DNA from: Rhodospirillaceae bacterium
Lineage (GTDB): Bacteria > Pseudomonadota > Alphaproteobacteria > UBA8366
Direction of reading: 5' to 3'
DNA length: 64,000 bases
Assembly: GCA_002722095.1 (NCBI GenBank)
Contig: PBKG01000016.1
Coordinates: 1 to 64,000 of the forward strand
Both the position numbers and the translations under genes were made by a program. This document shows, in pieces, positions 43,626 to 52,360 of the stretch. Numbering within the stretch: position 1 is the stretch's first letter; each line of letters opens with the position of its first letter. Under the pieces are notes generated by a model that had not been told where the DNA came from, did not search any database, and was given only the letters and a program-made list of their open reading frames with translations.

Positions 43626-44837
43626 TTGCCAAGATTACTTGAAGACGACGCGCTTCGGCTATTGCACGAAGCGGGGCTCGAGGTGCCTCACTTCGAAACT
43701 ATCGCCAGTGCCGAGGCCAGCGCCAAAGCGACAACGGCGCTCGGCGACAAAGCGATACTGAAAGCGCTGATACCCGCCGGTGGCCGGGGTAAGGCGGGTG
43801 CGGTACGTCTGGCTAACTCGCCCTACGAAGCAGAGACTATTGCTAACGAGTTGCTCGGCCAAACCGTCCTTCACTATCCGGTCACCGAGATCTTGGTAAG
43901 TGCACCGATAGAAATCGAGCGCGAACTGTTCGTATCTTTTGCGTTCGATAGCGACACCCGAAAACCGGTACTGCTTTTTTCTGCAGACGGTGGGGTCGAT
44001 ATCGAAATTATCCTGACAGATCGACCAGGGTCATTAATTAGCCGTCCGATCAGCCTATCGGTTGGATTGGACAAAAACGAAGCACTTGCTGTCGTTCATC
44101 AAGCTGGGCTCAGTGGCACACCGGCGGATGCCGTGGCCACAGCCCTGGTCGCGCTTTGGCAAATCTTCACGAAGCGGGAAGCCGAATTGCTCGAAGTCAA
44201 TCCGCTGGTTCTCACACCGGACGGACGGGCCGTCGCGCCAACAGCGGTGATCAATCTCGACGAGCAAGCCATGCCCCGTCATGACGATTTAATCGCCGCC
44301 GCCGACAGAATTCGCACCAATGGCTGGCGGCCTCTGACCGAACTTGAATGGGAAATGCGCCGGATCGACGCCACCGACCCCGGCTCATCGATCCGCTTCA
44401 ACGAATTTCCGGATGGCGACATCGCTTTGATGGTGAGCGGCGGCGGTACCGGCATGTCCGCCCTAGACGCGCTCTACCGGGCCGGCGGCCGACCAGCCTG
44501 CACCATGGACATTACGCCTGGCCGCATCGAAGAGAAGACCTATCTCGCCACCAAGGCGATCTTGTCGCGTCCCAATGTCAAAGGTCTCCTGGCCGGCAGT
44601 CCCTTCATCAATTTCATTCCAGTGGACGTCAAGGTACGCGGGACGATGCGCGCACTGGAAGAGTTGGCTATCGACCCGACCGAATTTCCCATCGTCTTCC
44701 GCTTCGATGGGCCCAATATCGACGAAGCCAAACAATGTGCAGCCGAACTGCCGGGCATTTGCTTCTTCGATGCCGCGACGCCGATGGAAGACGCGGCGAC
44801 AGAGATCGTGCGGCGTACTTATGGGGAAACGACATAA
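43626..44837 (+). CDS. SucC-like acid-CoA ligase beta subunit (cassette B)
   Basis: A 403-residue ATP-grasp protein starting with TTG at 43626. 'IPAGGRGKAGAV' and 'EVNPLVLTPDG' are kept. The positions of SucC DAKI, DVGGGA and VNIFGG are PTAVI, DITPGR and AGSPFIN, so the power-helix side is altered, as in cassette A but with different replacements. The stop overlaps the SucD-like start by 1 nt. It is a diverged paralogue of 23883-25094 with identical length. Confidence 0.87.
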   Translation: MPRLLEDDALRLLHEAGLEVPHFETIASAEASAKATTALGDKAILKALIPAGGRGKAGAVRLANSPYEAETIANELLGQTVLHYPVTEILVSAPIEIERELFVSFAFDSDTRKPVLLFSADGGVDIEIILTDRPGSLISRPISLSVGLDKNEALAVVHQAGLSGTPADAVATALVALWQIFTKREAELLEVNPLVLTPDGRAVAPTAVINLDEQAMPRHDDLIAAADRIRTNGWRPLTELEWEMRRIDATDPGSSIRFNEFPDGDIALMVSGGGTGMSALDALYRAGGRPACTMDITPGRIEEKTYLATKAILSRPNVKGLLAGSPFINFIPVDVKVRGTMRALEELAIDPTEFPIVFRFDGPNIDEAKQCAAELPGICFFDAATPMEDAATEIVRRTYGETT

Positions 44838-45733
44838 TGAGCATCCTGCTCGACGAAACCACGCGCATCCTCATACAAGGGGCCACCGGACGCCAGGCGC
44901 GGCTCCATGTACGTTACATGCAAAAATACGGCACCAATGTGGTTGCCGGCGTCTCACCCGGACACGGCGGAGAAACCGTCAACGATTTGCCGGTCTACGA
45001 CAGTGTCGCCGATGCGCTCGCCAACCACGAGATCGATATCACGGTTCTTTTCATTCCAGGGATTGCGGTGAAAGACGCGGCCTCGGAAGCGATCGAGGCC
45101 GGCATCCCCCATATCCATATCTTGGCCGAAGGCGTTCCCCACCACGACGCTTCTATCATCATCGAAAAGGCCGCCGCCAAGGGCATTCGCGTTGTCGGAC
45201 CCAATAGCCAAGGCATCATCAGCGTCGGCAAGGCCAAAATCGGCGGGACCGGCGGGCCAGACCCGACACGCATCTATAGCCCGGGTCCGGTCGGCATCAT
45301 CGCGCGCTCCGGAGGCATGGGCGGTGAAATCGCCAATGTGTTGACCCGTGACGCTATCGGCCAGAGCACCTTCGTGCCGATCGGAGGGGATTTTCTCGTT
45401 GGCACCTCGTTCGTGCCGCTATTGGAGCTTTTCGAACGCGATCCCCAAACAGAAGCGGTAGCGATTTTCGGCGAAGCGGGCACCGGGCAGGAAGAAGCGG
45501 TGGCGCGCATGATCAACGAGGGCGGCTTCACCAAGCCATTGGTCGCGCTGATTGTCGGGGATTCCGTCGAAAGATTGCCAAAGGGCCTTAGCTTTGGCCA
45601 TACGGGTTCGATCATCGAGCGCGGCGTGGGATCGCCCGACGAGAAACGCGCGCGATTGAGGGACGCAGGTGCGGCAGTCGCCGATACACTCGCCGAGTTA
45701 CCAGGCCTTGTCCGTACAGCATTGGCCAGCTAG
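44837..45733 (+). CDS. SucD-like acid-CoA ligase alpha subunit (cassette B)
   Basis: A 298-residue protein. Start ATG 44837; the longer frame upstream lies inside the SucC-like gene. Phospho-His is in LSFGHTGSII, Glu in IFGEAGT, and GPNSQG is kept where cassette A has GCN. It should form the catalytic alpha/beta pair with the preceding gene. The carboxyltransferase begins 9 bp downstream. Confidence 0.88.
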   Translation: MSILLDETTRILIQGATGRQARLHVRYMQKYGTNVVAGVSPGHGGETVNDLPVYDSVADALANHEIDITVLFIPGIAVKDAASEAIEAGIPHIHILAEGVPHHDASIIIEKAAAKGIRVVGPNSQGIISVGKAKIGGTGGPDPTRIYSPGPVGIIARSGGMGGEIANVLTRDAIGQSTFVPIGGDFLVGTSFVPLLELFERDPQTEAVAIFGEAGTGQEEAVARMINEGGFTKPLVALIVGDSVERLPKGLSFGHTGSIIERGVGSPDEKRARLRDAGAAVADTLAELPGLVRTALAS

Positions 45734-45742
45734 ACACATGCC

Positions 45743-47311
45743 ATGAGCTGGAAGAAAGAAGCTGACGAGATCGCCCATCGTCGAGCCAAGGCCGATGAAA
45801 TGGGCGGTGAAGACCGCATCGCCAAGCATCGCGAACGCGGCTATCTCACCATTCGCGAACGGATCGCCGGCACCATCGATGTTGGCTCGTTCCAGGAGGT
45901 CGGCCAACTGGCTGGGAGTGGCACCTACGATGACGACGGGAACCTGACCGACGTAAAACCGGCGCCCTATGTCATGGGTCTCGGACGCATCGATGGACGG
46001 TTAGTTGCCATCGGCGGCGAGGATTCGACCATCGGCGGAGGAACCAACTGGGGCGAAATCCGTCGCAAGGGAGGCCAAGGAGGCTTCGTCGACGACCTCG
46101 CCGAACAATACCGATTGCCGCTGGTCCGTTTCATCGACGGCTTCGGGGGAAGCGCCGCCACCGCCAAAAAGAAAGGTTACACGGTGCTGCCCGGTCATGC
46201 GGTTCATCCGCGCGATAATTCGGCGATCTTGTTGGGTAGCGTGCCCGTGGTCTCGGCGGTGATGGGAGTTGCCGCCGGGGCGCCGGCCGGCAAGGCGCTG
46301 ATGTCTCACTTCTCGATCATGATCAAAGGCCAAAGCCAGATTTTCGCCGGCGGTCCGCCATTGGTCGAGCGAGGCACCGGCGAAACCGTGACTCGCGAGG
46401 AACTGGGCGGTTGGAAAATCGCCGTTGAGAAAGCGGGTGTCATACACAATCTCGCCAAGGACGAAGAGGACTGCTTCCGACAAATCAAGCGCTTCCTCTC
46501 CTATATGCCGCAAAATGTTTGGGAAATGCCGCCGATTACCGAATGCACCGATCCCATCGACCGTTGCGAAGACGAGCTGCTGGAGATTGTTCCCCGCGAC
46601 CGGCGCAAACCATACGACATGGACAAGCTCATCCGGCTGGTAGTGGACAAGGACAGCGTCTTCGAAATTCAACCTCGCTACGGAAGGGCCGCAATCACTG
46701 TACTTGCGCGTTTGGGCGGCTATCCGGTCGGTATCATTGCTAACAACCCCATGCAGGGTGGCGTGGTAGATGTAAAATCCGCCCGCAAGCAGGCGCATTT
46801 CATCGATCTTTGCGATTGCTTCCACATTCCGCTTCTCTTCCTAGCCGACGTGCCGGGGTACGCCATCGGCACCGTCGCCGAAGAAGACGGCACGCTTCTG
46901 GAAGGCATGCGCCAGCTTCATGCACGCTTGCAATCTACGGTCCCTCAGATGACGCTGGTCATCCGCCGCTGCTTCGGTATGGCTGGCGGTACCGCGCTCG
47001 ACAAAAATGGGCTCGATTTCAAAATCGCCTGGCCATCGGCGGAATGGGGCTCGCTACCGATCGAGGGCGGCGTTACCGCTGCCTTCCGGCGAGAAATTGC
47101 CGCGGCTCCCGACCCGGACGCACGCCGCAAAGAGCTTGAAGACGAAATGCGCTCCTACGCCAACCCGTTCCGTACCGCCGAGGCCTTTTGTGTCGAGGAC
47201 ATTATCGACCCGCGCGAGACCCGCCCTTACCTCTGCCGATTTTACGAAGCAATGCAGGCGAGGCTAAAAGAACAGGCAGGTCAAAAACCGAAATTCGGGG
47301 TACGGCCTTAG
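45743..47311 (+). CDS. Acyl-CoA carboxyltransferase beta-type subunit (cassette B)
   Basis: A 522-residue PccB/MmdA-like carboxyltransferase. The N-domain oxyanion region is 'AAGAPAGKALMSHFS', the C-domain one 'RRCFGMAGGTALDKNG' followed by 'AWPSAEWGSLPIEGGV'. It is about as long as cassette A's protein and shares the same HFSIMIKG-type core, so it is a paralogue. As in cassette A, no biotin carboxylase or carrier is nearby. An MBL hydrolase follows after 13 bp. Confidence 0.87.
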   Translation: MSWKKEADEIAHRRAKADEMGGEDRIAKHRERGYLTIRERIAGTIDVGSFQEVGQLAGSGTYDDDGNLTDVKPAPYVMGLGRIDGRLVAIGGEDSTIGGGTNWGEIRRKGGQGGFVDDLAEQYRLPLVRFIDGFGGSAATAKKKGYTVLPGHAVHPRDNSAILLGSVPVVSAVMGVAAGAPAGKALMSHFSIMIKGQSQIFAGGPPLVERGTGETVTREELGGWKIAVEKAGVIHNLAKDEEDCFRQIKRFLSYMPQNVWEMPPITECTDPIDRCEDELLEIVPRDRRKPYDMDKLIRLVVDKDSVFEIQPRYGRAAITVLARLGGYPVGIIANNPMQGGVVDVKSARKQAHFIDLCDCFHIPLLFLADVPGYAIGTVAEEDGTLLEGMRQLHARLQSTVPQMTLVIRRCFGMAGGTALDKNGLDFKIAWPSAEWGSLPIEGGVTAAFRREIAAAPDPDARRKELEDEMRSYANPFRTAEAFCVEDIIDPRETRPYLCRFYEAMQARLKEQAGQKPKFGVRP

Positions 47312-47324
47312 AAGGAAGCGTTAT

Positions 47325-48305
47325 ATGCCCCGTTGGCAATTCAGCTCCGGCCTGCACGATATCGGAAACGGCGCATTTGCTTTTTTGCAGCCCGATGGCG
47401 GCTGGGGCCTCAGTAATTCAGGCCTGATCGTCGACGGCGATGAGTGCGTATTGGTGGATACGCTTTTCGACCTGAAACGCACCGCGCAAATGCTAAAGAC
47501 CATGCGCGATGCCGTACCCGCCGCGCAGGATATCGGCGTTCTGATCAACACCCATTCCAACGGCGATCACACCTTCGGAAATCAATTGGTCGAAGGCGCG
47601 GAGATAATCGCGTCGGCCCAATGCGCCGAGGAAATGAAAGCGCGCGGACCCGATGAACTGGCAGCAGCCATGCGGGACGCACCGGATTTAGGCGAAGGAG
47701 GGCGCTTTCTATTGGAAGCGATGGGACCGCACAAATTCGATTTCGAGAATATCAGCTATACCCTCCCGACCCGCACTTTTGAGGATGCGTTGACCATCGT
47801 GGTCGGCGACAAACGGGTGGAACTGTTGAATGTGGGGCCCGCGCATACGGGTGGCGATGTCATTGCTCATATCCCCGAGGACAAAACAGTGTTCACCGGC
47901 GATATTCTCTTTAACGAAAGTCACCCGATAATCTGGGCGGGGCCTGTCACTAATTGGATCAAGGCCTGCGACCTGATGCTCGGCTGGGACCTAGAAACCG
48001 TCATACCCGGACACGGACCGATAGCCGAAAAATCGGCCATTCGAAACATGCGGGACTATTTCGTGTATCTCGACACCGAAGCGCGAAAACGATTCGACGC
48101 CGGCATGGAAGTTGAGGAAGCCGCACTTGATATCGCCATGGACTCATACGACCATTGGCTGGACGGGGAACGGATCACAATCAACGTGCAGTCGCTCTAC
48201 CGCGAATATGGGGCTCCGCCGATGAAATGGGACCGCATTTCGCTCCACGGCATGATGGCGCGCTATCGAAAACATAAGAAGTCAGCGTGCGACCATCACC
48301 ATTGA
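47325..48305 (+). CDS. MBL-fold metallo-hydrolase
   Basis: A 326-residue metallo-beta-lactamase-fold protein with the full metal-ligand set: HSNGDH, His in GPAHTGGD, Asp in FTGDILF and His in VIPGHGP. It resembles glyoxalase-II-like or quinol-type hydrolases. In this operon it may hydrolyse a thioester made by the ligase, which is inference. GAAGGA precedes the ATG. It is convergent with the metallophosphoesterase gene. Confidence 0.88.
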   Translation: MPRWQFSSGLHDIGNGAFAFLQPDGGWGLSNSGLIVDGDECVLVDTLFDLKRTAQMLKTMRDAVPAAQDIGVLINTHSNGDHTFGNQLVEGAEIIASAQCAEEMKARGPDELAAAMRDAPDLGEGGRFLLEAMGPHKFDFENISYTLPTRTFEDALTIVVGDKRVELLNVGPAHTGGDVIAHIPEDKTVFTGDILFNESHPIIWAGPVTNWIKACDLMLGWDLETVIPGHGPIAEKSAIRNMRDYFVYLDTEARKRFDAGMEVEEAALDIAMDSYDHWLDGERITINVQSLYREYGAPPMKWDRISLHGMMARYRKHKKSACDHHH

Positions 48306-48324
48306 TGTAAAGCGAATAGGGCGC

Positions 48325-50358
48325 TTACGAAGATATTAGAATGGCCGGACCAACCAACCCGTCTGGCGCAATATCGCTCTCCGGCCCAATGGCACCACTT
48401 TCTAGATCAAGGACCGTGACAGGACGCGGGACACCGGCACCCCCCACATCCATCGCACCTATACCCGGCAACAGAAGCCAAGCCTCCGCGCCGCCAATCG
48501 TACATTCGCAAACAGACCCGCCTGCCGCTTCGCGCCGCGTACCCAAGGTGACAGTCGCACCTCTCTCCAAAATGAGGCTTTGCAAGTACTTGAATACGTA
48601 ACTCGCCAAACGCGGGTTATATCGCCGGTCGTAGAGGCCATGACGGGGGAAGTAACCCCGGTCCAAATCTATAAAAGTATCGATGAAGACCGACACATTC
48701 TCGTAGGCATAACCGGCGAGCACCGCTTCCGCGACCTGATTGGCCAGCAACCGGTCATCGGTAATGAATTCCGCAGGATTTTCCGATGCCAGCCTGATAT
48801 TTGCGACCACTTTCGTTTCCCGTTCGCTCGCCAAACGATTCAATTCCTGAATGTCCTCCCAAGGCGACCTATCAAGCGCAATCCGGAAGACAAATGCGTC
48901 GACCGCTTCCTTGCCGTCCGGCGCTTGTTCGAGAAAATCATCTATCTGGGAAATTTCCGCCGCGCGAAATCCATGGGCCACGAAATGGCTGAACTTCGAA
49001 CCCGCAGCTACCTTATCCGCGGACGTTTCGATTTTGGTGAGGATGATGTCGAGACCAGTTTCCTCTTTCAAACTTTTCAAGCCCGGCACTGCTTGGGGGG
49101 CGTCGGTCCAGGGCAGTACGACCTCAAGCGATTCGACCGCTTCCCGGTTTGCCACAAGCGCGGCGCGCTGGGGACCCTCCGGAACACCGAAACAAAAAGC
49201 GCCGAAACGGTGGCCAATAGCGCCAAGAGCGATCATACGGTCACGGATCCGGGGCGACATCAATTCGGGCAACGGCACCCGGACTTGCCGGATACCCAAT
49301 TCCCAGAGTGCCATCACGGTGTAATCGTTACGCACCCACTTGCGATGGAACTCGTCCATTGGCCCGTTATAGGGAAGCTCGATTTCCTCGGCCCAAGGAT
49401 GGCGCAAATGAACGCCGATTGCGGCGGCTTCAGCGTCCTTAGTGTGGAAGGTACGAATTCGCTTAGGCAAATCCGGAACAGGTGCATCGGCAGCAAGGCA
49501 CGCGCCGTCGGTGCGCACCAATCGAGCCACGTGGCCGCTCTCGTAAACATCGACCATCATGAAACCGAGTTTGCCCGGATCATTACGGCCATGCTGGTCC
49601 GACGCCTCGATGCGAAACAGTTCGCTGTAATCCTGTCGAACGAACGATGTCGACGGCAGAATATAGCTCTCCGCCATCCCGTGACGGTTATAGAAGAAGT
49701 TATGGACGTGACCGCAGAACAGGGCCTCGACCCAATATTCTTTGATCAATTCCAACAACCAGGCGCGTGCCGGCTCATCGATATTGTCGTAACTCTGCGC
49801 TTCGTCTTCGGCGCGCACGCATGGCGGATAGTGGATGAACACGAATTTTCGCCGGTCACCCGCCGACGCCAAATCCTCTTCCAACCACTCGGCCTGCTCC
49901 TTTTCCCGCGCCAGACCGGAATTCATCAGCTCCGCATTGACCAGCGTGAAATGGCAATCGTCTCTATCGAAGGACGACCAGGTGTCGCCGAACTGCGCTT
50001 CGAACGCGTCCATATTTGCATCGGACACTCCGGCCGCGGGCATCTGCGGGTTGGGTTTGTCGCCCACATCGTGATTGCCGGGAATGAAATGGATCGGCGC
50101 CTCGAGTTTTCCCAATATCGTCTTCGCGGCGGCGCAGGCGGAGTCAAAGGTCGGCAGCATCGGTACCGGATGGACCACATCGCCCAAATGAATGATGAAC
50201 TCGGGATTTAGATCGTTCAGCATAGCAACCGCATGCCGCGCCCGGTCGTTGGCCAAATCGTTGACCTCCCAAGGCGAAGAATCGTCACCCTCCTCCGGGC
50301 GCATGTGGGTATCGCCGAAGACGGCGAAGGTAAAAAGCAGATCGCCCTGGACGGTCAT
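48325..50358 (-). CDS. Metallophosphoesterase with C-terminal barrel-like domain
   Basis: A 677-residue protein. Residues 1-250 form a calcineurin-like phosphoesterase with VFGDTHM, LGDVVHP, IPGNHD, FIHYPP and GHVHNFF. The remaining ~420 residues have alternating strands and helices (for example 'YTVMALWELGIRQVRVPL') that look like an alpha/beta barrel but match no family I can name. The fusion is unusual. GAAGGA precedes the start. A terminator and then a cupin gene lie upstream. Confidence 0.82.
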   Translation of the reverse strand: MTVQGDLLFTFAVFGDTHMRPEEGDDSSPWEVNDLANDRARHAVAMLNDLNPEFIIHLGDVVHPVPMLPTFDSACAAAKTILGKLEAPIHFIPGNHDVGDKPNPQMPAAGVSDANMDAFEAQFGDTWSSFDRDDCHFTLVNAELMNSGLAREKEQAEWLEEDLASAGDRRKFVFIHYPPCVRAEDEAQSYDNIDEPARAWLLELIKEYWVEALFCGHVHNFFYNRHGMAESYILPSTSFVRQDYSELFRIEASDQHGRNDPGKLGFMMVDVYESGHVARLVRTDGACLAADAPVPDLPKRIRTFHTKDAEAAAIGVHLRHPWAEEIELPYNGPMDEFHRKWVRNDYTVMALWELGIRQVRVPLPELMSPRIRDRMIALGAIGHRFGAFCFGVPEGPQRAALVANREAVESLEVVLPWTDAPQAVPGLKSLKEETGLDIILTKIETSADKVAAGSKFSHFVAHGFRAAEISQIDDFLEQAPDGKEAVDAFVFRIALDRSPWEDIQELNRLASERETKVVANIRLASENPAEFITDDRLLANQVAEAVLAGYAYENVSVFIDTFIDLDRGYFPRHGLYDRRYNPRLASYVFKYLQSLILERGATVTLGTRREAAGGSVCECTIGGAEAWLLLPGIGAMDVGGAGVPRPVTVLDLESGAIGPESDIAPDGLVGPAILISS

Positions 50359-50377
50359 TCTTTAATCCTTCTTTGGC

Positions 50378-50416
50378 AAATAAAAACGCGCGCGATCGAT
50401 TAAGATCACGCGCGCC
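50378..50416 (-). terminator. Rho-independent terminator downstream of the cupin gene
   Basis: On the minus strand a GC-rich stem (GCGCGCG-type arms, 50409-50415 with 50388-50394, plus inner pairs) encloses an AT-rich loop and is followed by TTTTTATTT. It lies between the cupin gene and the metallophosphoesterase, so the latter probably has its own promoter, perhaps within the hairpin's 3' flank. Confidence 0.75.
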
Positions 50417-50431
50417 TCAGAAATTCTATCC

Positions 50432-50959
50432 CTATTCCGCCGCAGCGGCCGGTTCCTCGATCGGCTCGAACCGGTCCCGAGAAACGTAATCGAGGTTGGA
50501 CCCCTCAATCCGTATCAGTTTGGTCGGCCCGTCGCGACGCGGCGAATGCAGGTCATGTTCGTTGTAGACATACACATCACCCCGCTGCATGCGGTAGCTC
50601 CTGTTGAGCTTGACCTTGCCTGGCTTATCGCCATCCGGCGCCTCAACCAAATCCCATTCGTTCATGTCGGTGATGCCGTCTGCCTGGCCATAGATCGCCC
50701 ATTGGGGGCCGTGATCATGGGGCGGACTTTGTTTGGCACCGGTATGAACGTGGGCGAATATGCAAAAGCCGAGGTCTTGGTCCTCGTAAATACATTTGCG
50801 CGGATCGTCATTATCGGGTCCGAAATGGGCGGCGATAAAATCGTCATCCAGCAATACCTCACTCAACAGCGCACGAACCTTTTCGCGTCCAGCGGGCCCC
50901 GGTTCCGCTTTCAGCAAATCATGACACGCAGCGCCGAAACTCTCGATCGTGTATCCCAT
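50432..50959 (-). CDS. Cupin-fold metal protein, cysteine-dioxygenase-like
   Basis: A 175-residue cupin with H-x-H in SPPHDHGPQ and a later His in EHDLHSPRR that would complete an iron or nickel three-His site, as in cysteine/thiol dioxygenases. The usual Glu of cupin motif 1 is missing, also as in that group. The protein ends in an AAAE tail. AGGGAG precedes the start. A thiol dioxygenase role fits best but the substrate is not known. Confidence 0.78.
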   Translation of the reverse strand: MGYTIESFGAACHDLLKAEPGPAGREKVRALLSEVLLDDDFIAAHFGPDNDDPRKCIYEDQDLGFCIFAHVHTGAKQSPPHDHGPQWAIYGQADGITDMNEWDLVEAPDGDKPGKVKLNRSYRMQRGDVYVYNEHDLHSPRRDGPTKLIRIEGSNLDYVSRDRFEPIEEPAAAAE

Positions 50960-50978
50960 CGAATTTCTCCCTAACTGT

Positions 50979-50988
50979 ATCCAATTGG
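50979..50988. promoter_or_regulatory. Palindrome in divergent intergenic region
   Basis: TCCAATTGGA is a perfect 10-bp palindrome in the 110-bp gap between the cupin gene and the second metallophosphoesterase. It might be an operator near the cupin start. It is short, so chance is possible. Confidence 0.25.
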
Positions 50989-51069
50989 AAATATCATAAC
51001 CCGTACCGGCAGGATATAAAAAGGCTTGGAGTTTGTGATCACGCCAACTAATTCGGAAGGCATACAGCC

Positions 51070-51939
51070 ATGGCCGTTTTTCGACTTGTTCAGGTTTCCG
51101 ACATCCATCTCAGTCGCAGTCACGCCTATTTTCAGGATAATTGGGACGTTTTCGTCGATTTGATGGCCGATGAAAAGCCGGACATGATTTTGATAACAGG
51201 TGATCTTTGCCTGAACGGGCCGAAACACCCAGACGATTTCGTTTTCGCACGCGAGCAAATCGAGCGGTTGAAGGTTCCGTGGCGTGCCATTCCCGGTAAT
51301 CATGACGCCGGCGATGTCCCACCCGATCCGAAAGGTCAAAAGCAAATTACGCCGAAACGGCGGAATTTATGGCTGAAAAATTTTGGCGACGATTTTTGGG
51401 TCGAAGATTGGGCCGGCTGGCGTTTTATCGGCCTCAACGGTCAGATGATGGAAAGCGGCCTCAAGGCCGAGAGAGACCAGAAGGCCATGCTCGAAGAGGC
51501 CCTCGCTACCGCCGGCGACCGCCCGATTGCCATCGCCAATCACAAACCCCTATGGCAACTGACCGCGGACGAAAAAGGTAAATCCTCCAGTGCCATGTGG
51601 CCGAAAAGCCGGAAATACCTGATGCGGCTCTGCGAGCGCCACAAGGTCAAACTCTATATGAACGGCCATCTCCACACCTACCGCGCAACACGCCATAAGG
51701 GGACAAGGCTGATATGGGCGCCGGCAGTCGCCTTCATCAACTCCAGAAAAGGCAGTTGGGGCCTCAAGATGGTCCGAAGTTCAGGTTATATCCGCTACGA
51801 ATTCGACGGGCGAAAATTCACCCACGAGCTTGTTCTTCCGCCGCTGTTCATCGATAACGATGTCGGCAATTGGCAGACCCATTACGGGTCCACCACATAC
51901 CTGCCGCCCCGCCCTTATGGGCGTCACGCGGCGCGATAG
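51070..51939 (+). CDS. Calcineurin-like metallophosphoesterase
   Basis: A 289-residue single-domain phosphoesterase with SDIHLSR, TGDLCLNG, GNHD, ANHKP and MNGHLHTYR, the complete set of dinuclear metal ligands. It resembles cyclic-nucleotide or other phosphodiesterases (CpdA-like). It is divergent from the cupin gene and the terminal 'YGRHAAR' ends 1 bp before the convergent membrane gene. GGAAGG precedes the ATG. Confidence 0.87.
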   Translation: MAVFRLVQVSDIHLSRSHAYFQDNWDVFVDLMADEKPDMILITGDLCLNGPKHPDDFVFAREQIERLKVPWRAIPGNHDAGDVPPDPKGQKQITPKRRNLWLKNFGDDFWVEDWAGWRFIGLNGQMMESGLKAERDQKAMLEEALATAGDRPIAIANHKPLWQLTADEKGKSSSAMWPKSRKYLMRLCERHKVKLYMNGHLHTYRATRHKGTRLIWAPAVAFINSRKGSWGLKMVRSSGYIRYEFDGRKFTHELVLPPLFIDNDVGNWQTHYGSTTYLPPRPYGRHAAR

Positions 51940-51940
51940 A

Positions 51941-52339
51941 TCAGTCGTCTTTCACCAAAAAGCCCAGGATCGCTCCCGCCGCGAGGGATTCGATAAAAAT
52001 CGCTAGAAACCAATAAACGGCCAGCGATAGCGGCACGGGCATGTAACTGTAATTCCCGAGCCCAAAGCCAACGCCCCAGGCGATACCGATCAATCCGGCA
52101 TATTTCAGCGCGGCCTGCATCGATTTGGGCGAAATCATCAGAACATAGACGGCAGAAAACGCACCTGCACAGATAAGGCCGACAGCGATACCAAGCCCCA
52201 TCTTCATTTCGGCTTGCGGACGCCACAGACTCGCCGTTTGATCGTAAAGTGGCATAAGGAGATTACCGTGGATGATAAAATCCATGATGAACCAAACGAC
52301 CCAGACACTAACGGTTCCTATAATCAATTTCTTAGCCAT
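51941..52339 (-). CDS. Four-helix small membrane protein
   Basis: A 132-residue protein with about four membrane helices. AAAGGAG lies 8-14 nt before the start. It begins 21 bp after the gamma-glutamyltransferase stop on the same strand and ends next to the convergent phosphoesterase. No family is recognised. Confidence 0.75.
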   Translation of the reverse strand: MAKKLIIGTVSVWVVWFIMDFIIHGNLLMPLYDQTASLWRPQAEMKMGLGIAVGLICAGAFSAVYVLMISPKSMQAALKYAGLIGIAWGVGFGLGNYSYMPVPLSLAVYWFLAIFIESLAAGAILGFLVKDD

Positions 52340-52360
52340 CGAATTAGCTCCTTTCCTAGT

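Noticed and set aside
48580..50211. A 543-residue plus-strand ORF
   Set aside because: It is antisense to the metallophosphoesterase and lacks a family match; it is a shadow of codon bias.
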